Shown here: piece after piece, positions 10,630-22,109 of the stretch
Layout of the letters: the number at the start of each line of letters is the position of its first letter
Numbering within the stretch: position 1 is the first letter of the stretch
NCBI GenBank assembly: GCA_026182355.1
Contig: JAPFBL010000048.1
Span: 620,001 to 684,000, forward strand
DNA from: Hermatobates lingyangjiaoensis
Lineage: Eukaryota; Arthropoda; Insecta; Hemiptera; Hermatobatidae
Reading direction: 5' to 3'
Length of the DNA stretch: 64,000 nucleotides
Notes under the pieces: generated by a model
Database searches by the model: none
The model's input: the letters and a program-made list of their open reading frames with translations, nothing else
What the model was told of the DNA's origin: nothing
Program-made: the position numbers and the translations under genes

Positions 10630-11510
10630 TTCTGGGAATGTAATTTATATATATATTTTGTTAAAAGAACCGTTTTTTATAGAAATCATACCACGCATTA
10701 TTACATAGACTCCATTTATCGTGTGACTGTCGAGAAAAGTTACTTAGCGAAAAGGTCTTAGACCCATTTCTGAATTGTCACCATAGTTAGGACTTTGCCT
10801 CTTATTTCATATATAACTTGAATAAATATCTGCAATAAAATAAAACTATTAATAAAGAATCAATCAATTTCTCAGATTATAATAGAAAACTCAAAGTCAA
10901 TGTTTCATTTTTATTTCAAACCTTTTCAGAAGCCTACAAAACGAAACAATAGAAAAAATTATATAACACTAATCAATTTCATATATAATAAAAGAAATTA
11001 ATTTACAAAAGTTGTAAATTAATTGTGGCTAAAAATTGTGGAAATTTAGAGAATTAATTCAATTATGAAAATCAAAAACGGTAAACTATTAGATAAATCA
11101 TTTAAAATGAGAACCGTATAAATCATTTATACTGAACAGTATAAATTGAACTAACAACTATGATAACCAAGCTTTATAAACTTAATATACCCCATTGACC
11201 TAGTAAAACTAATATAATACCAGTTAATTCAACAATATCCCTTCTATAGCTAAGAGTTATGAATATATAATATAACAATATATAACATGATTAGCAAAAA
11301 AAAAATGAGTTATATTATAAGGATCAGGTATTCCTTAACTATAAGAGTGATATTGTCAATTTAATTAGGATTTATTCAAGTGATACGTTTGTGTCATTTG
11401 AGAATGACAGATGTCAAAAGAGTGTAGTGAGTCTTGTTTGTAACTGTCTGTGTTCATATCGTTACACTACTGTGTCTGTAGTCCACTTGAAACAGCTTAT
11501 TTTGATTATA
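10630..11510. other. AT-rich DNA, no gene
   Basis: No supported coding frame. A possible F3 relic (TTGAGAATGACAGATGTC) is near 11397-11415; nothing else seen. Confidence 0.4.
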
Positions 11511-11586
11511 TATATGTATATATATATATATATATAAAGAAGAGTAAATAAATAAACAAATCTTATCCTTACTTATATTATAATAC

Positions 11587-11589
<3 letters not shown>

Positions 11590-11631
<42 letters not shown>
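11590..11631. repeat. (TA)n microsatellite
   Basis: Pure TA run upstream of an F4 inverted pair. Confidence 0.95.
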
Positions 11632-11636
<5 letters not shown>

Positions 11637-11679
11637 ATATATATAAAAGATTTCACATAAATACGTGAAGTAACAATCA

Positions 11680-11811
11680 ATGATCAAACCACAATAAGAA
11701 ATGGAAAAACAAGACTAAGATCTTTCAACGATGTTGGATTTTTGACTCTGACGAAGTCCGCTTGTTACGGTTGAAAGATCTTTGTCTTGTTTTCTTATTG
11801 CGGTTTGATCA
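11680..11811. mobile_element. PLE terminal inverted pair, F4 (decayed)
   Basis: Left arm 11680-11729 and right arm 11741-11811. The motif at 11748-11782 has stem II GTCCG/CGGTT, so one pair is broken compared with other F4 copies. Confidence 0.6.
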
Positions 11812-11819
11812 TATATATA

Positions 11820-12114
11820 CAAAACTAAAGTTTATCGGGACTCGGTCAGTTTTTCAGGTTCAAATTAAACTCTCAATGCCAACCTTTTTCGTAGGCAGAA
11901 GTATAAATTTTGAAACAGAAAAACTAAGTATTACATTACACATTATTTCACAAAGGAAAATAGTCTGTGAATTTCAACAACTGTTTAGTTTGAATGAGCA
12001 CGTGACACTGTTTCTGCGTAAGAAAAAGGTTTTAAATATATACCGAAATGTTGACATTGAGAGTTTAATTTGAACCTGAAGAACTGACCGAGTCCCGATA
12101 AACTAATGTTTTGT
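11820..12114. mobile_element. PLE-like inverted pair, F9
   Basis: Arms 11820-11884 and 12053-12114 are inverted copies containing AGTTTATCGGGACTCGGTCA or its complement. The roughly 170-bp spacer shows nothing recognisable. Confidence 0.6.
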
Positions 12115-12139
12115 TCCTATTCCAGGATCGATACACACA

Positions 12140-12320
12140 ATTAGAAATGACAAAAAAGAAACTAAGATCTTTCAACCGTGGCAATAGATCTTCGTCAGAG
12201 TCAAATCCCAAATGACTATATGTCAATCAAATCCCTCTGTTGGGATTTGACTCTGACGAAAGACCACTTGTTACAGTTGAAAGATCTTAGTCTTTTTTCT
12301 ACTTTATTATTGTAGTTTGG
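12140..12320. mobile_element. PLE terminal inverted pair, F4 (diverged)
   Basis: Left arm about 12140-12210 and right arm about 12239-12320. The plus-strand motif reads CTGACGA, AA, GACCA, ACAGTT, GAA, AGATCT: one extra base and weakened stem II pairing. Confidence 0.55.
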
Positions 12321-12369
12321 ACGATTGTTGTTTCATGTGTTTATTGTGAAATCTTGTTACGTATACAAA

Positions 12370-13495
12370 CATATAATGAAATGTATGCGCATTCTTTTAT
12401 TCATATTTTGATCACTTACAGTGGTCGATTGAGATTATTAGCCTTTTAATTAAATAAAAATATGATATATTATATTTATAATGCACATGTCAGATAGGAA
12501 TTATACTGAAGTTGATTTGATAGTATGTACCATAACTTGTAATTTCACAAAATGCTCATAAAAGTTTATCAGAAAGAAATTAATTTTATCGTAATTTTCC
12601 TTAATATTTGAGCCATTTTGTCAGAGAATAATAATTGATTAAAAATGTTTACATTTTTATTATATCCAAAAATAAAAAAGCCGCAATGTTTGTGATGTCT
12701 TTAAAATGATGACGTTATTTTTAAATAATTAAAGTAGGGACGACTCTATGTAATTTTTTTGACAGACGCGAATATCCGTTTGCCTCGACCCTTCACAGTG
12801 AATGGATCTTTTTGTTTGTTTAAGATTAGGGTAATTTGATAACTCTTTCGCCAAGGGAAGGTGTTTTCTAATTTCAGATCCTCTATCTCTCTCACTCCTA
12901 ACTTTCATTTCAAATCTCACTTCATTTTTCTGTATTTTTAACCTTGACTAAATTGAATAACGAATTACACTTTCCATTCTCTGAATTAAAGTTGAAATTA
13001 TGTTTTTAAAAAAAAATGACTAACCATAAAATAATCTTGAACTTTAGGATAAACTCTTCTTATGAAATTTTGGTCAGAAGTGAATAAATAATATCAACTT
13101 ATATTGTAGTATTTCTTAGATACAAATATAGAAGTACTTGAACATTTCCCAGTTTTAAAGAAAACATTTATCACGTAAATACCAAAGAAGGAAATTACAT
13201 AGACGTAAAATGAAATAAAAGCTATTAGGTTTTACATTAAATTTTTGGAAGTATATATATATTATATAAACTGGCAGAAGATCTTCATCTAAGCCTGTAT
13301 TGTTAAATAGCTGAGCAGATTCTGCATTCACGATTTTTTGAGCAATTTTTCTTTTTTTCTAATAACTTTTCTATGTTGCAAAAGCAATTTAAATAACAAA
13401 TTTCCCAGGGACATACTGGAGGGAATAACACAGTCCAATAACTATTAACATATATTAAGGATTAAGCATAACTAAGTTATAGAAGAAAACACACA
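12370..13495. other. AT-rich DNA, no gene
   Basis: A 63-codon minus-strand frame (12729-12920) is charged but matches no family. No structural element recognised. Confidence 0.4.
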
Positions 13496-13520
13496 GAAAG
13501 ACACAGACATAACTCACATC

Positions 13521-13546
13521 GATATTTCGACCATCGTCGTCATCAG
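13521..13546 (-). ncRNA. Hammerhead-like motif, F3 (intact core)
   Basis: Minus strand: CTGATGA, C, stem GAC/GTC with loop GATG, GAA, self-complementary ATAT, C. It uses the classical CUGAUGA core. It sits in a PLE-like terminal fragment of about 13495-13600. Confidence 0.6.
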
Positions 13547-13607
13547 GAGGTGTGAAGAGCGAAGAGTCCCGCGGGAAGGCAAGGCGGCGACTCAGGGATA
13601 TATATAT

Positions 13608-14106
13608 AACAAACACTGTTTCTTCTTCTTGGAGTTTGGTCAGGGTAAATATATGGACTCACCTTTTTGTCAACGTTTCTTCTTTATTTCAAGACATCCT
13701 CAGGGCTATAAACTAACAAAAAAACAATAAACAATGGACATTTGTCATTTCTACTTTAGAAACATCATAAACAAATTGAAAAAAAACTTACTCAAGGCTG
13801 GGTTCTATTACATTACAACAACCGTTAACTGTCATTACATGTGCTGCTCCAAGCGACATATTATTGAACGGTTAATATATAACAGTTAACGGTTGTTGTA
13901 ATGTAACAGAACCCAGCCTTGAGTAAGTTTTTTTTCAATTTGTTTATGATGTTTCTAAAGTAGAAATGACAAATGTCCATTGTTTATTGTTTTTTTGTTA
14001 TTTTATAGCCCTGAGGATGTCTTAAAATAAAGACGAAACGTTGGCAAAAAGGTGATTCCATATATTTACCCTGACCAAACTCCGAGAAGAAGAAAAAGTG
14101 TTTGTT
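13608..14106. repeat. Large palindrome of PLE termini (F1), 225-bp arms
   Basis: Arms 13608-13832 and 13882-14106 are near-identical reverse complements around a 49-bp spacer. Each arm holds the F1 motif: plus strand 14011-14042 (CTGAGGA, T, GTCTT with an AAGAC partner, GAA, ACGT, T), and a minus-strand copy near 13672-13703 with one base change before GAA. The 553-790 fragment matches one arm and includes part of the spacer. Confidence 0.85.
14011..14042 (+). ncRNA. Hammerhead-like motif, F1
   Basis: CTGAGGA, T, stem II GTCTT/AAGAC, GAA, ACGT, T in the right arm of the palindrome. Its inverted partner in the left arm could instead pair with it as a long duplex. Confidence 0.6.
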
Positions 14107-14143
14107 AATATTTTGTGGTCAAGAAAACAGTACCTTATATATA

Positions 14144-15055
14144 CGAGGTGTGTAAATAAAGTAGTGAGACTGGCAACGTCGCTTTCGATCTCGCAACGCT
14201 GGAGACGCGTGGCCTTGAGTAGCGTCAGGTGCACGTGTGATGCGCCTCCAGTATGAATCTGAACTCGCCACAGTCATTTGTTTGTCCGTAGCGTTGGTTT
14301 TCGTGAAATGGTTTTTTCTTCAGCGTTTTAAAAATGAGTGACCTCAAAGTTGAGCAGCGGTGTGCAATCAAATTTTGCTTCAGACTTGGACATAATGCAA
14401 CCGAAACATTTGAAAAACTTCAGGAGGCCTATGGAGAACGTGTTTTATCAAGGGCACAGGTTTTTCGGTGGTTTAAGGAATTTTCAGAAGGAAGAGAGTC
14501 GATTGAAGATGAACCACGAAGCGGAAGGCCTTCAAGTGCAAACACCGATGAAAATGTCAACAGAGTACGGAACCTTGTGCGTTCAGATCGACGCTTGACA
14601 GTCAGAATGATCGGGGAACAGTTGAATTTGAATCACACCTCCGTTCATCACATTTTGACCAATAAATTGGAGATGAGAAAAATTTGTCATTTGCGCCCTG
14701 TCACACTGCCATCTCAATAAAGGAGTTTTTGGCCAGTAAAAACATTCCTGTTGCTCCTCAGCCTCCTTAATCACCAGACTTGAGTCCTTGTGACTTTTTC
14801 CTCTTCCCGAGATTGAAAAATCACCTCAAGGGAACTCATTTCGGGACACTACAAAACATACAAACTGCTGTAACCGACCAGCTGAAGGCCATTCCAGAAT
14901 CCGAGTTCCAGCAATGCTACAATGATTGGAAGGACCGTCTCCAGCGCTGTGTGGCTTCCGAAGGGAACTATTTTGAAGGTGACAATATCACATTGTAATT
15001 ATATTTGAATAGAAAATTTAAAAAAAATCAGTCTCACTACTTTATTTAACACCTC

Positions 15056-15056
<1 letters not shown>
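14144..15056 (+). mobile_element. mariner element, internally deleted, copy 2
   Basis: Ends in CGAGGTGTGTAAATAAAGTA and its complement, with one base missing in the right repeat, flanked by TA at 14142-14143 and 15057-15058. Length is 913 bp. It is inserted in the TA-rich edge of the F1 PLE terminus that ends near 14140. Confidence 0.93.
14334..14998 (+). pseudogene. mariner transposase remnant (copy 2)
   Basis: The ATG at 14334 opens MSDLKVEQRCAIKFCFRLGH, and the N-terminal DNA-binding domain is intact and in frame up to EMRKIC. A deletion then jumps to APCHTAISIKEFLASK, just after the HDNA box. The first and second catalytic Asp are therefore gone. A stop replaces Tyr in PPYSPD. The third catalytic Asp is kept (SPCDFFLFPRLK). 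The breakpoints differ from copies 1 and 3, so this deletion arose separately. Confidence 0.9.

Positions 15057-15058
<2 letters not shown>

Positions 15059-15097
<39 letters not shown>
15059..15097. repeat. (TA)n microsatellite
   Basis: TA run directly after the mariner target duplication; probably the original insertion target. Confidence 0.95.
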
Positions 15098-15100
<3 letters not shown>

Positions 15101-15104
15101 CTGA

Positions 15105-15260
15105 TAAAACGAAATACGATCCAAACTGGACACAATACGAGTTGCTTGGTCTCCCATTCTCTTTTCTCCTGAAGACGGATTACCCGAAAATTTGAGTCTG
15201 TAAGTGTGTTTCCCTACTTTGTGTGTTGCTCTTTGTTAATCTCGAACTCGTATATATATA

Positions 15261-15291
<31 letters not shown>

Positions 15292-15600
15292 GATCAATGA
15301 CAAACCATATCTTGATATATATAAAGTTTAATGTAGACAAAGAAACATAGGGAAATTAAAAACACAAAATTAGAGACTCTGAGTGTGTATTTTTAATTTC
15401 TCTGTTTCTTTGTCTACATTGAATTTTATTTGCCCATTTCGGGTCGTATTTTCATCAAATATATATATATATACGAGTTCGAGATTAACAAAGAGCAACA
15501 CACAAAGTAGGGAAACACACTTACAGACTCAAATTTTCGGGTAATCCGTCTTCAGGAGAAAAGAGAATGGGAGACCAAGCACGTTGTAGACGCAACGGCA
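15105..15600. mobile_element. PLE terminal inverted pair, F5, with nested pair
   Basis: The outer arms (about 15135-15250 plus, 15473-15585 minus) are inverted copies, each with a hammerhead-like core: plus 15169-15193 and minus 15531-15555 (CTGAAGA, C, GG/CC, GAA, AATT, T). Between them a smaller inverted pair (about 15325-15360 and 15386-15425) encloses TTAGAGACTCTGAG. Several (TA)n tracts separate the parts. Confidence 0.65.
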
Positions 15601-15660
15601 AGTAACCTAATATATATATATATATATATATACTTTTTCGATGAAAATACCATCCGGAAT

Positions 15661-16302
15661 CCAAGCGCTTGGTACAGAGACGGTTGGAGATCAACAATGT
15701 TACCACATACGCACCCGATCATAGAGAATAAGGTAGACAAGAATCAATTTAAATTAAATTGAATTAAATATGAAGAATAATAGTAAATACAAAAACAAAT
15801 AAAATAATAAAAAAAAAAGAAAACTGAAGGATGAACAGAAGAAATGATACATAAATAAATAAAAATTAAAAATTTTAGACTAAGCTTTAATAAAAAATGT
15901 TAATCTTTAATAAGATTAACCTGGCCTTAATCTTAAGAGATAATGCTTCATTGTATTAGTTTCTTGTCTCTGCATCTAGTTTTTATGCTTTCATCTTATA
16001 TATTTTTCATTTATTTAATTTATTTTAAGTTTTATTCTCTATCTTTTATTAAAGCTTAGTCCATAATTATTAATTAATTATTAATAATTATAATTATTAA
16101 TTTTTATTTATTTATGTATCATTTTTCTGTTCATCCCTCAGTTTTTATTTTTTATTTATTATTTTATTTGTTTTTGTATTTACTATTATTCTTCATATTC
16201 CTATTTTAATTTAAATTGATTCTTGTCTACCTTATTCTCTATGACCGGGCGCGTATGTGGCAACATTGTTGGTCTCCAACCGTCTCTGTGCCAGTGCGCT
16301 TG
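15661..16302. repeat. Large inverted repeat (about 235-255-bp arms)
   Basis: Arms about 15661-15892 and 16047-16302 are diverged reverse complements that share GAGAATAAGGTAGACAAGAA and its complement. Small indels separate them. The right arm continues into an F5 hammerhead-like motif at 16323-16347, so the unit is probably a longer F5 PLE end. The AT-rich spacer (15893-16046) holds nothing recognised. Confidence 0.75.
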
Positions 16303-16322
16303 GTTTCCCTCTCTTATCTCTC

Positions 16323-16347
16323 CTGAAGACGGCTCAACCGAAAATTA
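16323..16347 (+). ncRNA. Hammerhead-like motif, F5
   Basis: CTGAAGA, C, two-base stem GG/CC with loop CTCAA, GAA, self-complementary AATT, A. Stem II is very short, so folding without protein help or dimerisation is doubtful. Confidence 0.5.
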
Positions 16348-16417
16348 GAGACTGTAAGTTTGTGTTTTTAATTTCTCTATGTTTCTTTATGTACATTAAA
16401 GTGTATATATATATATC

Positions 16418-16594
16418 CCCTCTGGAGAATTTTCCTTGCAACTTTTTCCAGTTTGCGAAAGATCCTTTTTTTCGCTGCTTTTCGACTACAGCCTACAGTC
16501 AAAACACGTCTACAAGCATAAACCGATGTTCTAACAACTAAAAAAGGATCTTTCGCAAACTGAAAAAAGTTGCAAGGAAAATTCTCCAGAGGGA
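16418..16594. repeat. Inverted repeat (about 54-nt arms)
   Basis: Arms 16418-16472 and 16541-16594 are near-perfect reverse complements (CTCTGGAGAATTTTCCTTGC and its complement) around a 68-nt spacer. No hammerhead-like core is visible, unlike its neighbours. Confidence 0.8.
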
Positions 16595-16650
16595 GTAGTC
16601 TATCGTGTTCAAAGAAACCTGTCTATCTGAAGACTGCTACCTAATTACAG

Positions 16651-16683
<33 letters not shown>

Positions 16684-16686
<3 letters not shown>

Positions 16687-16883
16687 ATTTCACATAAACA
16701 CGTGAAATAACAATCAATGTTCAAACCACAATAAGAAAATGGGAAAACTAGACTAAGAGCTTTCAACCGTAACAAGCGGTCTTCGTCTTCTGAGGTCCAG
16801 AGTCAGCGAACTCTGATGAAGACCGCTTGTTACGGTTGAAAGATCTTAGTCTTATTTTCCCATTTTCTTATTGTGGTTTGATC

Positions 16884-16888
<5 letters not shown>
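16684..16888. mobile_element. PLE terminal inverted pair, F4
   Basis: The arms flank a short spacer near 16785-16810. The plus-strand motif at 16813-16847 uses the classical core: CTGATGA, A, GACCG/CGGTT, GAA, AGATCT, T. Flanked by (TA)n on both sides. An F9 fragment (16922-17050, minus) follows. Confidence 0.7.
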
Positions 16889-16922
<34 letters not shown>

Positions 16923-17099
16923 TGTGTTATCTAATCGGGATTCGGTCAAATTTTCTACGTTCAAAAATCAAACTCTCATTGCTGACGTTTCGGTTTTATT
17001 TTAAAACCATTTTCATAGGCAGAAGTAAGAATTTTTTTAAACTAAGAAAATGAATTTTCCATTATTTAAAGGAATAACAATCTTAACCGGATAAAACCT

Positions 17100-18190
17100 T
17101 CGACTAGACTGTATATATATATATACATAAAATAAGTCATGTAGACAAAATACTTCTGAATAGTCGCTTAACTATTTGTCAAGAAGTCACCAGGAGAAGT
17201 GATCTGTTTAAGAGCTAAAATGTTCAAAGAATTTTGTAATACTAATAATAAATTATAAAATTAATATTGAACTTCAATTATAGTAATTAATGAGTAAAAA
17301 TACATGAAAATATATATCTGAGGAAGATAGATGAATTAAATAAATTTTGCAGAAAGAATAAAAGAGTTGAAGTTATTCAGAGAGACTGAACTGGTCGTCG
17401 ACGAGTAAGGGATCCTGACAAAATAGGTCACTAGTTATTTCTTTAGTCCCGGAGTGATAAGTCTGGGCAGATTTCTTGTAAAAAACCACTCTCTTTATCC
17501 TTGTATATTATCATCTTCAGATTATCTTATTGATTAGTCGCTGTAGCAACATTGCTATTGTTCTGTCACATCTTCCTTTTGTTGCTTGTTCGTGTAAATT
17601 TTGTAGAACAAACGGGTATGGTTCTTGCCGAAATACCTTGATCTTCACAAGTACCATACTATAGTTTCATGACTTTGTAATCCTCATTTGTACTTCATCA
17701 TTCGATTATCCACAATAACACTATCATTCTCCAGCTTTATGAAAGTCTGCCCATTACTGCAATTGATTAGCGTCCTTATCAAATGTCAGACCGTTTATAT
17801 TTATCAGTATATTCAACTGTCTAATAGTTTAGTTAGGATCGAAAATTTGAGGCTGTGTTAGTCTTTCTATATTTATGTATCTGTACTCATGTTAAAATAT
17901 ATAAAAAACACTGTGATTACATGAGTAAGATGACAACAACAACAACAAAACACATGAAAAGACAACTAACTTCTAATAAAAGTCCTTCATCAGATGAAAA
18001 GAAGGTAGAAAAGCATTGAATAAATAAGCAGATGTAGGAATCTAATCTTGAAAAATTATAGGCATTATATTTATAAAATTACCACAAAATGAAAGACGTT
18101 AAGCGTTTTTCTTTTTTTCCTTAAATCCATGGTGATTTCATTGATTGCAGAGTAACATGGGTTTATTGTGAGCTTTTGCACTACATTAAG
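17100..18190. other. AT-rich DNA, no gene
   Basis: Only an ACA-rich run (about 17933-17948) and a possible decayed motif near 17968-17998 are visible. Confidence 0.4.
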
Positions 18191-18612
18191 ATATACAAAA
18201 TCTGGAGTGGCCTACACTCCATTTTTTTAAAAATTAACACAACTTTTGAGTCGCCAATAACCATTTTTTTTTTGTTTTATTTTACTACGACTATCGTGAT
18301 AAAGTTATAATATTCCCTCTACTCAAATATTTCCAAAATTATAGCTAGTACATTTAATGACTTCATTTGTTATACTATAGTTATAATCATTTAGTCAATC
18401 ATAACAAATTTTGAACTATTCATGTAAAATGATGAGACAAGTTTTTATTATTAGGACCTACTGAGACTATTCGGGCTCATCCAACTCGTGCGAAGTCCTG
18501 CCGTTGGTGGGTTTTCTAGCTTCACCTTTTACTTTGTAATATCAGCTTTGGATTTTAGCGTCTTCATTAAACATCAAATGTTCTTTCAAGAATTATCTTA
18601 TTCGAGAATTAA

Positions 18613-18743
18613 AGAGTTAAATGAACTAAACAAGAAATATAATAACAAGTTAACCTGGTTGATTGAAGTCTTCAGGATTGCTGAAGACTTCAATCAACCA
18701 GGTTAACTTGTTATTATATTTTTTGTTTAGTTCATTTAGCTCT
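18613..18743. repeat. Near-perfect palindrome (62-nt arms)
   Basis: Arms 18613-18674 and 18681-18743 are almost perfectly complementary with only a 6-nt loop. Each arm carries GAACTAAACAAGAAATATAA or its complement with one or two differences. Unlike the PLE pairs it has no hammerhead-like core. Confidence 0.85.
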
Positions 18744-18896
18744 CTGATAACGTTGTAACGAAAGGCCTTAGAGCATTGTATCTAATATATATTTGTTTAT
18801 TGTGGTGTTTAATTCATATATATATATATATAATATATATATATATATATTGTTCATCTGCTATTGTAAGCTCATGAAATATTCGTATTATGGCAA

Positions 18897-19070
18897 TCTA
18901 TATATATAAAACAGAGGTTTTGTTTGTACATTGCTTAAAACTGACCTGACTCATTTCAAGTTATCTTTACGTTTCATACATTAAAGAAACCTAATCCAAC
19001 CTTAGAAATATTGCTCTCTGTCAAGAAATGTGACAAGTACAGTAAGTTATCCATAAGTGCAAGTTATGCT
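18897..19070 (+). mobile_element. Helitron-like 5' end
   Basis: Begins TCTATATATATAAAACAGAG after an A and continues with ACATTGCTTAAAACTGAC and TTTACGTTTCATAC. These are shared with the elements at 40283, 41400 and, on the minus strand, 55010. No 3' CTAG end was located. Confidence 0.5.
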
Positions 19071-19769
19071 TTCAGGTTTTATAGCTTTTTTTTTTCCTTT
19101 TTCAGCAAATGAAATTAATTGATATTATTTTGTGTACATTGCAAAGTTTAGGTTAACAAAACTAAACTGCTTTAGTTAGCCATTTAGAGTACAAATAAAA
19201 TTTTCTAAAATATAAAATGTGCCATAACATCTATTTCGCTTCAGACATGCTCATAAATTATGTTATTTTTGGGTATAAGTTCATTTCGATCCCTTGAACG
19301 GTATGCCTTTTATGGTGCCCACAAACTTACAAAATCAATCATGTGTCAAAAAGTTTACATTTTATAGTAAATCTGACCCCTCCAGTTATTAAAAAATGTT
19401 TAAAGGTTTCTCAGATAATATATTACTAGTTTCATAATAATCGCAAAGTTTCAACATTCTAGAATTAGTAGTTTAGTAGAAAAAAAAGTGTTTAAAAACA
19501 CATTTCAGCAAAAGAATGACTTTCCTATCAGGACATATCGCCCCCAAAACAATAGGGCATATGCCATGATATCTACACTATAATGACCATTTCTGTGCAA
19601 AATACCTATCCCATTGACCAAACAGTGAGGAGTGCAGCGTGCCCACAACATTTTGGATCCGCACCCAGCAACCCACATGTAAACGTGTAAATCCGCCAAA
19701 ATCTCGACATCGATTTCTTAATAGGAGTATTATCACTATGCTTAACTTATAGTGAAATAACAAGATTAA

Positions 19770-21290
19770 TATTCAGGTAAACACTGGCAAAGTTATATTA
19801 TAAATTTAATATGTTGTAGCTAAAGTAAAGTAAAATAACTTAAGTAAAACGAACCGAAGCTCAATAAAAATGGAATGCGTTCTTGAATGGAATTACATAT
19901 AATGATTTCATTACTATTTATCAATTTCATGTAGCAATAATTTAATTTTAGCACCTCAAATTATCTTTCATCACATCGCAAAATCACATTTCGAACGATC
20001 AAAGTTTTGTTGATTTAGTCAATGGATTTCTGTCATATACAGGTAATATGTATATCAAATGCATATATATAACGTATTTATAGTACATACTAGAAGCATC
20101 AAATCTTCATTTTCAATTAAATGTTAGTTAAAAGTTAAGGAAACCACAAACAGAATCGAATATAAAACTAAACTTTTGTATTTATCAAAGTATTTCTTAC
20201 AAGTTAAAAACGACTACGATATGAATAGCAAGTACTATTCACTTTTGTTACTGCTTAGAATGACCCAAGCACAGAACGACTCCTGAATCAAGTGAAACTA
20301 AGAATAAAATGTCAAATATCACTGAGAAAAGAAAGAAACAATTGTTATTACAAATTTTATTATATGTATATCAAACAATTTTCAAACTATAATGTTAAAA
20401 ATAAAACATATTTTTCATTATTAGCAAATTTTATAATTACCAATAAATCTAATAAAATTAGAAACATTTGTTGTATGAGAAATTACATTCATTCAAGGAA
20501 TCAATAGCCTTTACGTTTGAACACTTTAATTCATATGTAGTTTTCCAGTTTGCGTTTAGAGTGCAGCAGTAACCGGGTTGATAACAGAGCTACCTATGAA
20601 TATTTAGGAGAACTAAAATACTTTCCTAAACTATATTTGAAATGGAACACTTAGTAAATGCTAAAATTGCTTATAACATATTGTCTATATCATTCGTATA
20701 AAACAAAAATAATATATTGATGAAGTTTTTATTAATTTTGTTGTTACACTTTCCATTTTAACTCCTTTAGTTACATATATAGGTGGTATGATAGAAGATG
20801 AAGCCTATCTAATAAAGATTGTTCATGTCATCGGCTACTAATAGCACGGTTATATCAAGTATAGAAGGAGTCGATGAAGTACCTAATAAACAGACTGTAT
20901 GTATCTTAAGCAAAGACGTTCATGTTTACAAAACTAAACTTTTCAAGAATCTCCAGCTACATTTTCAAGATCCCTCAATGCATCTTTTTTACAATTAACT
21001 GCAACTTACAGTCATTTTAAATACTAAACCAGTAAACATGATACATTATTTTGTAACTTTACAGGTTTTAAATTATTCTAGGTTCCATGAGCAAACCCTA
21101 TTTACTTTGCGTGCGACAAGGTTGTGCCCCACATAATACTTTGAATTGTATTTATCTGTTCAAAAATACGCATATTTTTTATGTGATTCAAGATTTTGAG
21201 ATAATTTAATATTTTAGGTCTTGAATCGATTTCAGATTATTATATTTTTATAAGAAACTTAATAAATTTAGATTCTTTACATAAGAACCT
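19770..21290. other. AT-rich DNA, no gene
   Basis: Short frames only; no repeat or RNA gene recognised. Confidence 0.4.
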
Positions 21291-21294
21291 TGTA

Positions 21295-21388
21295 TAAAAA
21301 AATCTGGAGTAGCCTACACTCAACTTTACTATAAGTAAACATATTATCATACTTCTTGGGTATATAATAAATAATGTTCCATTTAGGT
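21295..21388 (+). mobile_element. Family A 5' fragment
   Basis: CTGGAGTAGCCTACACTCAA, then the short palindromic ACTTTACTATAAGTAAAC, then TTCTTGGGTATATAATA up to CATTTAGGT. The next expected family A bases reappear at 24428, so this is probably the left end of the copy that resumes there. Confidence 0.65.
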
Positions 21389-21600
21389 ACAACTAGAAAC
21401 AGAAGAAGAAGAAAAAGAAAACGACCCTGAGAAATCTCATAAAAACGTCCCCAACGAAAAAGAAGAAAGTGTTATATCGGGAAATGTAACAATGCAACCG
21501 TTAGTACTTCCAAAATATGCGAAAATCCAACATGTAGTACATGTTCGACTAATGAAACACAATTATATATATTTGATGGTCTATAATATTTATCATAATT
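21367..21600 (+). other. Acidic open stretch, no ATG start
   Basis: About 77 codons are open after an AG, reading LETEEEEKENDPEKSHKN and then hydrophobic residues to a stop near 21600. It could be an exon, but the preceding CATTTAG belongs to the repeat and no matching donor or neighbouring exon is evident. Recorded as unexplained, not called a gene. Confidence 0.2.
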
Positions 21601-22109
21601 AGATTATGGTTTGGTTATTAGAAAACAACCTAATCATACAATGCAAATTAAAAAAAAAATAGTTTTGGTGTCGAAAACGACACTCTGCCTATATTTATAT
21701 GTAGTACAGCGGCCTTTCCAGTATTTAAATTCCTTCACGTTAATAACAGTTAAATTTTGAATAACAAAAATTAAATATCACAGTCAGGGGGGAGGGGATA
21801 AGGATTTTAAAAATGCCTGGGTAGGGAATGGCCCAAAATCGGTTCTAAACCACTGGTTCTAAATCAAGATATACTCTTATTAGTACACATATTAATCAAA
21901 GTAAAAAAGTAAAATGAAAAGAATTAAATTGTTTTGTCCAGAAAGTGAAGACAGTGATACTGGTTGAAAAGCTCAATCAGTTTTAACTCCTTAATTAATG
22001 AACATACAAACAGACTTATTCAGACTAATGATTCGTGTGGGAAAAGTCAAAGATACTGATGAACAAAAAGAGATAAAACAATAACTATTAAAATCAAACT
22101 AAATATGAT

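Larger units (their letters stand above)
18195..19765 (+). mobile_element. Family A repeat, interrupted copy
   Basis: Starts with the family A 5' signature CTGGAGTGGCCTACACTC and ends near CTTAACTTATAGTGAAATAA. The interior contains a palindrome (18613-18743) and a Helitron-like 5' end near 18897. The 3' part (19080-19765) matches the family A copies at 24.4-25.8 and 52.9-53.9 kb at low identity, so this is an old copy. Confidence 0.5.
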
